Origin: Candidatus Phocaeicola excrementigallinarum
Lineage (GTDB): Bacteria > Bacteroidota > Bacteroidia > Bacteroidales > Bacteroidaceae
Direction: 5' to 3'
Length of the DNA: 64,000 bases
Assembly (NCBI GenBank): GCA_019120125.1
Contig: DWVR01000068.1
Span: forward strand, 1 to 64,000
The translations under genes were made by a program, and so were the position numbers. How positions within the stretch are numbered: the stretch's first letter is position 1; every line of letters starts with the position of its first letter. The notes beneath the pieces are model-generated. The model was not told the DNA's origin and did no database searches. It saw only the letters and a list, made by a program, of their open reading frames with translations. Below, one piece after another: positions 46,874 through 53,928 of the stretch.

Positions 46874-48142
46874 ATGGATATTAATTTTATATTGGCAAGC
46901 ATCGGGGTGTTTCTGGTGACCATTCTGGTGCTGGTAGTGATTTTGTTGGTGGCGAAGAACTTTCTGGTGACTTCCGGAAAGGTGAAATTGACTCTCAACG
47001 GTGACAAGGTGATGGAAGTGGAGTCTGGCTCCACGCTGCTCAACACACTGGCGGTGAACAACGTGTTCCTGTCGTCCGCCTGCGGCGGAAAGGGTTCCTG
47101 CGGACAGTGCAAATGCCAGGTGCTCGAAGGGGGAGGTGAGATTCTTCCTTCCGAGGTGGGACACTTCAGCCGCAAGCAGCAGAAGGACCACTGGCGTCTG
47201 GGCTGCCAGGTGAAGGTGAAGGGCGACATGTCCATCAAGGTGGCAGAATCGGTGCTGGGCGTGAAGGAGTACGAATGTACCGTGATCTCCAACAAGAACG
47301 TGGCTACTTTCATCAAGGAATTCAAGGTGCAGTTGCCGGCCGGTGCGCACATGGACTTCATTCCTGGTTCGTACGCGCAGATCAAGATCCCGACATTCAC
47401 GATGGATTACGACAAAGACATCGACAAGTCTCTCATCGGTGACGAATATCTGCCGGCTTGGAAGAAGTTCAACATGTTCTCCCTGAAGTGTGTGAATACG
47501 GAACCGACCATCCGTGCCTATTCTATGGCCAACTATCCGGCCGAAGGCGACGTGTTCATGTTGACTGTGCGTATCGCCACTCCGCCGTTCAAGCCCGACC
47601 GCAGCGGATTCATGGATGTCAATCCGGGTATCGCCTCTTCCTATATCTTCACCCTGAAACCGGGCGACAAGGTGCTGATGAGCGGTCCTTACGGCGACTT
47701 CCATCCGATATTCGACTCGAAGAAAGAGATGATCTGGGTAGGTGGCGGCGCCGGTATGGCTCCGTTGCGCGCGCAGATCATGCACATGACCCGTACGCTG
47801 AATACGCGTGACCGCGAGATGCACTATTTCTACGGCGCGCGTGCGTTGAACGAGGTGTTCTATCTGCAGGACTTCCTGCAGCTGGAGAAGGATTTCTCGA
47901 ACTTCCATTTCCATCTGGCACTCGACCGTCCGGATCCGGCGGCTGACGCGGCTGGTGTGAAGTATACTCCGGGATTCGTCCATCAGGTGATGTACGAGAC
48001 TTATCTGAAGAACCACGAGGCTCCCGAAGATATAGAATACTACATGTGCGGGCCTGGTCCGATGTCGAACGCCGTTGTCAAGATGCTTGACAGTCTGGGT
48101 GTGGACAGCGAGTCGATCATGTATGACAACTTCGGCGGATAA
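46874..48142 (+). CDS. nqrF: Na+-NQR subunit F (NADH dehydrogenase)
   Basis: The 422-residue electron entry subunit has an N-terminal TM helix, a plant-type 2Fe-2S ferredoxin domain with its Cys cluster in ACGGKGSCGQCKCQ, an FAD domain (TIRAYSMANYP) and an NADH domain (WVGGGAGMAPLRAQIMHM, and YYMCGPGPMSNAV). All cofactor motifs are intact. It ends the operon at a bidirectional terminator. Confidence 0.96.
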   Translation: MDINFILASIGVFLVTILVLVVILLVAKNFLVTSGKVKLTLNGDKVMEVESGSTLLNTLAVNNVFLSSACGGKGSCGQCKCQVLEGGGEILPSEVGHFSRKQQKDHWRLGCQVKVKGDMSIKVAESVLGVKEYECTVISNKNVATFIKEFKVQLPAGAHMDFIPGSYAQIKIPTFTMDYDKDIDKSLIGDEYLPAWKKFNMFSLKCVNTEPTIRAYSMANYPAEGDVFMLTVRIATPPFKPDRSGFMDVNPGIASSYIFTLKPGDKVLMSGPYGDFHPIFDSKKEMIWVGGGAGMAPLRAQIMHMTRTLNTRDREMHYFYGARALNEVFYLQDFLQLEKDFSNFHFHLALDRPDPAADAAGVKYTPGFVHQVMYETYLKNHEAPEDIEYYMCGPGPMSNAVVKMLDSLGVDSESIMYDNFGG

Positions 48143-48170
48143 TACCTTTACCGTACGATAGAACGTATTA

Positions 48171-48217
48171 AGACAAATGGGAATCAGCCCGAGAGCGGCT
48201 GATTCCCATTTTGTCTT
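48171..48217. terminator. Bidirectional terminator between nqrF and the AAA+ gene
   Basis: AGACAAATGGGAATCAGCC pairs with GGCTGATTCCCATTTTGTCT with one bulged base around CGAGAGC. It is flanked by A/T tracts for both convergent genes. Confidence 0.85.
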
Positions 48218-48254
48218 TTAAAGGGTGAGAAGCGGCGGTATGCCTTTCAGGCTG

Positions 48255-50900
48255 TCAGGCCCTGAATCCGATGGCAGGTCTCGGTATGACGTTTGTCCGT
48301 CGGACGACAAACTGTCGGTAGGCTGTCTCCACGTCCTCCTTTTCCACTCTCCGGCAGATCTCTTTGTCGATCTCATCGCATCGGTGGATTACCCGTTCCG
48401 CCATGGCCGGGATGATTCCGTTCTGCACGTATTGCTCTATCCAGCGGGCGTTGCTGAAATCCTTCGCTTTCCGTGCGACTGCTTCCTTGACAGTCTTATG
48501 CAGGCAGTCGTGTGCCTCTGCGCTTAGCTCAAACCCGTCTTGTCCAAGGATGCGCACGGCTATCTCCATCAGCTCGTCGGCTGTATAGTCATCGAAATGA
48601 AGGATGTACGGGAACCTGCCTTTCAGTCCGGAGTTTGATTCCAGCATTTTCTGCATCTCTTTTCCGTATCCGGCCAGAATGACCACCATGTCGGGGTGAG
48701 GCTTTGCCAGCACGGTCAGCAGGCACTCTATAGCCCTGTAGCCGAAATCTTTCGGGTTGTCTTGTCCGGCAACCAGCGAGTAGGCCTCGTCGATGAACAG
48801 CACGTTGCCTTGTGCCTCTTTCAGAATGGCCCGCATGTTCTTCTCCGTCTCTCCCAGAAACTGGCCGACCATTTGGCTGCGTTCGGTCACGATGACATCT
48901 CCTTTTGAAAGGATTCCCATCCTTTGGAAGATGTGGCCGAGCAGTCTTGCCACAGTGGTCTTGCCCGTACCCGGGTTGCCCGTAAACACCATGTGGCAGG
49001 CGGTTCCCTCGTGATGGGGAAGTCCCATGCCGCGCCGGATATTCCGGAACTGGACTTGGAGGAAGAGACTGTTCAGAAGCTGTTTGACATTTTCCAGGCC
49101 GACCATCCCGTTCAAACGGTCCATATCCGTGGGTGTGGAAAGATTTTTTCTTGAAAGTCTGTCGAGACAGAGATCTTCCGGCTCAAGGTACTTGATATTA
49201 AGCTCGGCGGTGAAGTCATCCTCGAAAGTCGTTCCGAGAATCCGTCTCCGGTAGTCGGGGAGAATGATGTCCTGCACCAGATTCTCCACCTCTTCCTTTC
49301 CCCAGTCGTGGAATACGCCTTCCTTGTCCAGCGTTTCCATCTGTCGGGTCAGACGTGTTTCCGCTTCCGTGGAGAGTGTCAGACTCTGGAATCTCAGCGA
49401 TTCCTGAAGCGAATGGACGATGTCGTTCAGGGTGTAGGCCTCCAGTTGGATCCGGTTGTTTTCCGGGAAGAAGCGTCTCAGCGAGGGATGTGTCTCGAAC
49501 AGCATTTCCGCTTCCTGTGCCGTGGCACGGATGAACACGGTCAGTTTCTTGGCCGAAGCCATCCTCTTCTCGAGTTTCCGGCAGAATGTCTGTCCGTTTC
49601 CGTCCAGCAGCGGACTGATGTTTGACAGGCACAACACTCCGTCGTCCATGGAAAGGATGTCGTAGAGGTCGGCATACGGGTCGGGCTGGTTCTTGGCCTC
49701 CGCCGCTTCTTCCAGATCGGCATAACGGAAGTTGCGGGTGGGGCAGAGCACGAAGGCGAAATCGTTGATTACGGATATCGTGTCTGTCCTTTCCTTGCCG
49801 ATGCAGAGAAAGTTCATGTTTCTCCGTATCGCCCCGATGCCATAGTCGGAGCGGAGGATGTCGAGCACCTTGTCCTGGAAGTATTCCATGACTTTCCGTT
49901 TCACGTTCCCGTAGCCTGGAGTCTTGCGCAACTTGATCCAGTAGAGGCAATATTTCCGGTGTCTTTCCATGTGTTTCATGAGAGCATGGTCGGGAGAGTT
50001 TCTGAGGATTGTCTCTCCCCTGCATTCCGTGACCTTGTCGGGCTCAAGTCCGAAGGAGATTTTGTAGAACGGCTCCCCGTTGTGTGAGAGGATGCAGAAG
50101 TAGCCGCCAGGCATCCAGATAAAGGGAGACTCGAACAGGAAACACACTTCCCGTGTCTTGGGCCAGTCGTCACTTCTTGAGATGGAGATCTTGTCCATCA
50201 GCTGGAAACTGCTGTCGTAGCAGTAAGCCATGAACTCGTCTCGTGTCCCCATCCTGCGTGAGAGGGTGACCAGAAGCGACAGTCGTCCGGAAGTGCCGGT
50301 CAGGGGCTCGTCCTGACGCCTCACTTGTATGTCCTTGATCTGGGGATGCGGAATGCGTTCCCCGTCGGGCAGGAGGGAGAACCTGAATGTCACCTTTCCG
50401 TCGGACTGCTCGAATCTTGTGTCCGTTGCGTCGCACTTCATGTTGGTGAGGTGTAGGGAGTATCTTCCGGGCTTGAGGTTGTCTGTCAGGTTGCTCATGT
50501 CAAAATAGAGTCCGTCCTCGTTGGGCTCGCATTCGCCGGTCACAAGTGGCTTGCGCTTCCCTTCGCGGTAGAGCAGGATATGCACATATTCTTCAGTGTT
50601 CCGGTCAATCCGTTCGACTTTGGGTATATAAAGATGGAAGGAGGTCTCAAAACGGTATTCGTGCAGGCTGGTCTTGAAGTTGGTTGCCTCTTCCATCAGG
50701 TCGATGCCGTCGAGGATAAGTTCCGGTTCCCGGAAAGAATATCCGGGTGACTGGGAAGAAGGCAGAGGCCGGCTGCTTTCTTCTTGAGACAAGTTGTCTG
50801 TGAATGTTTCAGGACTGCATTCCTGGCTGCCGATGAATTCGTTCAGCAGTCTTTCGAATTCTTCGTCAGCGGATGTTTTGTTTTCGGTATTTTCAATCAT
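48255..50900 (-). CDS. CbbX/SpoVK-type AAA+ protein with large N-terminal beta region
   Basis: The 881-residue cytosolic protein ends in an active-looking AAA+ domain (about 600-850) of the CbbX/SpoVK type: Walker A in FTGNPGTGKTTVARLLGHIF near residue 640, Walker B VLFIDEAYSLVAG, sensor VVILAGYG, and arginine finger GLKGRFPY. Residues about 355-560 look like a second, inactive AAA+ module (degenerate FLCIGKERTDT, VLCLSNISP). Residues 1-330 are acidic then beta-rich and match nothing I know, possibly two Ig-like domains. CbbX-like ATPases remodel protein complexes. It stands alone between terminators with its own promoter (51239-51269) and a leader of about 330 bases. Confidence 0.8.
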   Translation of the reverse strand: MIENTENKTSADEEFERLLNEFIGSQECSPETFTDNLSQEESSRPLPSSQSPGYSFREPELILDGIDLMEEATNFKTSLHEYRFETSFHLYIPKVERIDRNTEEYVHILLYREGKRKPLVTGECEPNEDGLYFDMSNLTDNLKPGRYSLHLTNMKCDATDTRFEQSDGKVTFRFSLLPDGERIPHPQIKDIQVRRQDEPLTGTSGRLSLLVTLSRRMGTRDEFMAYCYDSSFQLMDKISISRSDDWPKTREVCFLFESPFIWMPGGYFCILSHNGEPFYKISFGLEPDKVTECRGETILRNSPDHALMKHMERHRKYCLYWIKLRKTPGYGNVKRKVMEYFQDKVLDILRSDYGIGAIRRNMNFLCIGKERTDTISVINDFAFVLCPTRNFRYADLEEAAEAKNQPDPYADLYDILSMDDGVLCLSNISPLLDGNGQTFCRKLEKRMASAKKLTVFIRATAQEAEMLFETHPSLRRFFPENNRIQLEAYTLNDIVHSLQESLRFQSLTLSTEAETRLTRQMETLDKEGVFHDWGKEEVENLVQDIILPDYRRRILGTTFEDDFTAELNIKYLEPEDLCLDRLSRKNLSTPTDMDRLNGMVGLENVKQLLNSLFLQVQFRNIRRGMGLPHHEGTACHMVFTGNPGTGKTTVARLLGHIFQRMGILSKGDVIVTERSQMVGQFLGETEKNMRAILKEAQGNVLFIDEAYSLVAGQDNPKDFGYRAIECLLTVLAKPHPDMVVILAGYGKEMQKMLESNSGLKGRFPYILHFDDYTADELMEIAVRILGQDGFELSAEAHDCLHKTVKEAVARKAKDFSNARWIEQYVQNGIIPAMAERVIHRCDEIDKEICRRVEKEDVETAYRQFVVRRTNVIPRPAIGFRA

Positions 50901-51238
50901 AGCTTCAATGGTTTTAAAATGTGGATAATGAATGGCTTGTCCGTGACGGCCTTTGCCGTGCGGATAAAGCGTAAGGGATCAGTGGAAGAGCTCCGGCTCT
51001 CCACATCGCGTGTCATTCAACTGTTTTTGGGAAAACTTTCTGTCTCCGGCCCCATCTGCTTTGGGCGCACTTCACCTGAATTGCCGGAGGGGGGTCCAGT
51101 AAATCAAAGAACACCGCACACGTCATCTGTCGTCTCATGGCATCGTTGCCGGTGAGGCGATAGCGCGTACTTGCGGTCGTTTACTTTGATTTCTGAATCT
51201 AGAAGCATTATGATTGGATTAAATTCCAGTTGTCGGGG
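50901..51238 (-). promoter_or_regulatory. Long leader of the AAA+ gene
   Basis: About 330 transcribed bases without a long gene separate the promoter at 51239 from the AAA+ start codon. On the minus strand the leader has a small open frame (51104-51208) and two short hairpins near its end, AGAGC-CGGA-GCTCT and ACGGC-AAAG-GCCGT. No known riboswitch was recognised. Confidence 0.45.
51104..51208 (-). CDS. Possible 34-codon leader peptide
   Basis: ATG at 51208, about 23 bases from the predicted RNA start, opens a frame MLLDSEIKVNDRKYALSPHR and on to a TGA at 51104-51106. Another frame from about the same point continues for a further 40 codons as TGNDAMRRQMTCAVFFDLL, so it could also be a longer gene with a frameshift. 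No family is recognised. Codons look ordinary, and a leader peptide is an inference only. Confidence 0.25.
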   Translation of the reverse strand: MLLDSEIKVNDRKYALSPHRQRCHETTDDVCGVL

Positions 51239-51269
51239 CAAATATAGGAACTGTTTTCGTAACTGCAAA
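51239..51269 (-). promoter_or_regulatory. Promoter of the AAA+ gene
   Basis: Minus-strand TTTG (51266-51269), 19 bases, TATATTTG (51239-51246): a full consensus pair. It points leftward to the AAA+ gene 340 bases away and lies just after the stop of the DUF1847 gene. Confidence 0.65.
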
Positions 51270-51307
51270 ATCCGGACGGACTTTTTTCCGGAAATTGGTC
51301 ACGCCGG

Positions 51308-51952
51308 TCACATTCCGAATTTCTTCTTGTAGTAGGACTGTGCGGTATACAGCGCGGCGGCCGGATTGTTTCCTGTCACCCGGTCTTTGGTCACAAGGGT
51401 AGTGACGTATGCTTCCGAGTATTTGTAGAACAGGCTGTCGTGACCTACGCAAAGTCCGATAACCACATTCAGGTCGGTATGCGCCCGGTTTAGCAGGCGC
51501 GCCTGGAGGATGGGGTTGCACATGGCACTTCCGATAGCCTCACATTCTTTGGGTATTCCGACGGATGACTTGGCTTTTCCCGCCACCTTGCAGATGACGG
51601 AATAAGGCTCGAACCCGTTGGCCCGGAGTATCTTCGCGAAGATACGCGCTTCGTTGATAAGTCCGATGCAGTTTGCGATGCCTATTTTCCTGGCGCCGGT
51701 CTTGCGTGCGAATTCCATGATTTCCTGCACGCGTGTCCATTGGCAATAGCCTTCGTATTCCACCTCGGCGCTGGCCACCATGATGTCGTGGTTCTTGCCT
51801 TCCGCATATTTCTCCATCGCCCAGTCGTCGTCTTCCTTGTCGAGACCTGTCGTAAGGCAGAATTCCGGATAGTTGCGGTCCTTGTATTTGCAGTTCTGTG
51901 TGCCGCAGTCCACACAGCTCAGTTCCTTTTTCATTTCTTTGTTGTCAGTCAT
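51308..51952 (-). CDS. DUF1847 protein with Cys-rich N terminus
   Basis: The 214-residue cytosolic protein of the DUF1847 family has an N-terminal metal-binding-like segment LSCVDCGTQNCKYKDRNYPE, then FCLTTGLD and a Rossmann-like body (ARKIGIANCIGLINEARIFA, VIGLCVGHDSLFYKYS). Such proteins are common in anaerobes and are suspected to bind zinc or an Fe-S cluster through the Cys motifs; no reaction is established. It is flanked by its own -7 element and lies divergent from the phosphatase-fold lipoprotein gene. Confidence 0.87.
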   Translation of the reverse strand: MTDNKEMKKELSCVDCGTQNCKYKDRNYPEFCLTTGLDKEDDDWAMEKYAEGKNHDIMVASAEVEYEGYCQWTRVQEIMEFARKTGARKIGIANCIGLINEARIFAKILRANGFEPYSVICKVAGKAKSSVGIPKECEAIGSAMCNPILQARLLNRAHTDLNVVIGLCVGHDSLFYKYSEAYVTTLVTKDRVTGNNPAAALYTAQSYYKKKFGM

Positions 51953-51994
51953 GTCAGTATCAGGTTATTGGTGTTCCAATCCGGTATTGTCCTG

Positions 51995-52002
51995 CAAAAG
52001 TA
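51995..52002 (-). promoter_or_regulatory. -7 element for the DUF1847 gene
   Basis: Minus-strand TACTTTTG fits TAnnTTTG about 43 bases before the ATG at 51952. Confidence 0.45.
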
Positions 52003-52045
52003 ATATAATAATCATTCATTATTCGTTTCTTCCATAAATATTGTC

Positions 52046-52053
52046 TACTTTTG
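52046..52053 (+). promoter_or_regulatory. -7 element for the phosphatase-fold lipoprotein gene
   Basis: TACTTTTG fits TAnnTTTG about 48 bases before the ATG at 52101. No -33 TTTG is seen. Confidence 0.45.
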
Positions 52054-52100
52054 TTCTCGTGAGTGTTTTCATTTATCATTAATTTATAAAAGCAAGAAGT

Positions 52101-52862
52101 ATGAGAAACAGATTTTGGATAGGCGCCGCCGGACTCCTTTGCATGGGGTGCGTGTGCGCATGCCAACCGGAGCTGAAAGATGCCCGTCTTATGAGTTATA
52201 ATGTGAAGAACGGCTGTGGTCTGGATGATTCCACGGATTATGTCCGTACGGCAGCAGTTATCCGGAAAGAGAATCCCGATGTGGTGGCCGTGCAGGAACT
52301 GGACAGTGTGACCGGACGTAGCGGAGGAGCCTATGTGCTGGGTGAGCTGGCAAAGCATACAGGCATGTATGACACGTATGCGCCGGCCATTGATTTCGAC
52401 GGGGGAAAATATGGTATCGGCATCCTGTCGAAAGAAAAGCCGTTGCATGTCTACCGGAGGGCGTTGCCGGGACGTGAGGAAGCCCGAACGATGCTGGTTA
52501 CGGAATTTGAGGACTATGTATATATCTGTACGCACCTTTCGCTGACGGAGGAGGACCGGACGGCCTCGTTGCCGATAATCAAGGAGGAAATCGCACGGTT
52601 CAAGAAACCGGTGTTCATTGCCGGCGACTGGAACGCGACGCCCGAATCCGCCTTCCTGAAGGAAATGCAGGATGAGTTCACCGTACTGACCGACATGACA
52701 CAGCCTACATTCCCTGCGGATACCCCGGACAGCACGCTCGATTATATTGCAGTGAACAAGGGAGCCGGTCTGAAGATAGACGGGAAGAAGGCATATACGG
52801 TGGACGCCCCCGTGCAGTCGGACCATCGCCCTGTGGTAGTTGTCGCTGAATGGTCGGAATAA
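52101..52862 (+). CDS. Endonuclease/exonuclease/phosphatase-fold lipoprotein
   Basis: The 253-residue protein has a lipoprotein signal with Cys residues in GCVCACQPE, and a DNase I-like metal hydrolase fold. MSYNVKNGCGLDD, the metal Glu in VVAVQELDSVTG, AGDWNATP and the final SDHRPVVVV are the four conserved blocks. Located outside the cytosol, it more likely acts on a phosphodiester such as a sugar or lipid headgroup than on chromosomal DNA. The downstream alcohol dehydrogenase gene follows after 19 bases. Confidence 0.85.
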   Translation: MRNRFWIGAAGLLCMGCVCACQPELKDARLMSYNVKNGCGLDDSTDYVRTAAVIRKENPDVVAVQELDSVTGRSGGAYVLGELAKHTGMYDTYAPAIDFDGGKYGIGILSKEKPLHVYRRALPGREEARTMLVTEFEDYVYICTHLSLTEEDRTASLPIIKEEIARFKKPVFIAGDWNATPESAFLKEMQDEFTVLTDMTQPTFPADTPDSTLDYIAVNKGAGLKIDGKKAYTVDAPVQSDHRPVVVVAEWSE

Positions 52863-52881
52863 TGTGAATTAAGGAGGGATC

Positions 52882-53919
52882 ATGCTTGCATACACTTATA
52901 TAGAGCGCGGGAAGTTTGAACTGGTGGAAAAGCCAAGGCCCCGATTGGAGCATCCCCGGGATGCCATAGTGCGTGTCACGCTCGGAAGTATCTGTACGAG
53001 CGACCTGCACATCAAGCATGGCAGTGTGCCAAGAGCCGTGCCGGGAATTACCGTGGGCCATGAGATGGTCGGCGTTGTGGAGGAGGTGGGGGCGGAAGTC
53101 ACTCATGTCCGTCCCGGCGACCGGGTGACGGTGAATGTGGAGACCTTTTGCGGAGAGTGCTTTTTCTGCCGCCACGGATATGTGAACAATTGCACCGACC
53201 CCAATGGGGGCTGGGCGTTGGGATGCCGTATTGATGGTGGCCAGACGGAATATGTGAGGGTGCCGTTCGCCGATCAGGGTCTGGACCGTATCCCGGATTC
53301 CGTAAGCGATGAGCAGGCTCTGTTCACAGGTGACATTCTGGCCACAGGTTTCTGGGCGGCCCGCATCTCTGAGATCAAGGAAGAAGACACTGTACTCATC
53401 ATCGGAGCGGGACCGACAGGAATCTGCGCCTTGCTTTGCGTCATGCTGAAGCGTCCCAAACGGATTATTGTCTGCGAGAAATCGGAAGAAAGGGTCCGAT
53501 TTGTGCGTGAGCATTATCCGGATGTGCTGGTGACCGGGCCGGAAGAATGCAAGGAATTCGTGCTTGCCCATTGCGACCATGGAGGGGCGGATGTGGTGAT
53601 GGAAGTGGCAGGTGCCGGCGACACGTTCCGTCTGGCGTGGGATTGTGCCTGTCCGAACGCGGTAGTGACTGTGGTGGCCCTTTACGACAATCCTCAGATA
53701 CTGCCTTTGCCGGATATGTACGGAAAGAACCTGACCTTCAAGACTGGAGGAGTGGACGGCTGTGACTGTGCCGAGATTCTCCGGCTGATAGAGGAAGGGA
53801 AAATAGACACCACTCCGCTTATCACTCACCGCTTTCCGTTGTCACGGATAGAGGAGGCCTACCGGATTTTCGAGAACAGACTGGATGGGGTGATAAAAGT
53901 GGTGGTGGAGTGCGGATGA
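52882..53919 (+). CDS. Zinc-dependent alcohol dehydrogenase (MDR family)
   Basis: The 345-residue cytosolic medium-chain dehydrogenase has the catalytic zinc ligands in SICTSDLHIKHG and TVGHEMVGVVEEVG, the structural zinc loop FCGECFFCRHGYVNNC with four Cys, and the NAD(P) Rossmann motif IIGAGPTGICAL. It oxidises or reduces a small alcohol or polyol; the family alone cannot tell which. It lies between the lipoprotein gene and the TPR gene that starts 10 bases later, so all three may be co-transcribed. Confidence 0.9.
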   Translation: MLAYTYIERGKFELVEKPRPRLEHPRDAIVRVTLGSICTSDLHIKHGSVPRAVPGITVGHEMVGVVEEVGAEVTHVRPGDRVTVNVETFCGECFFCRHGYVNNCTDPNGGWALGCRIDGGQTEYVRVPFADQGLDRIPDSVSDEQALFTGDILATGFWAARISEIKEEDTVLIIGAGPTGICALLCVMLKRPKRIIVCEKSEERVRFVREHYPDVLVTGPEECKEFVLAHCDHGGADVVMEVAGAGDTFRLAWDCACPNAVVTVVALYDNPQILPLPDMYGKNLTFKTGGVDGCDCAEILRLIEEGKIDTTPLITHRFPLSRIEEAYRIFENRLDGVIKVVVECG

Positions 53920-53928
53920 TAGCCGGGA

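Noticed and set aside
42311..48142. Rnf complex instead of Na+-NQR
   Set aside because: The first gene is NqrA-like, not RnfC-like with two 4Fe-4S motifs, no rnfB is present, and nqrF has the ferredoxin-FAD-NADH layout.
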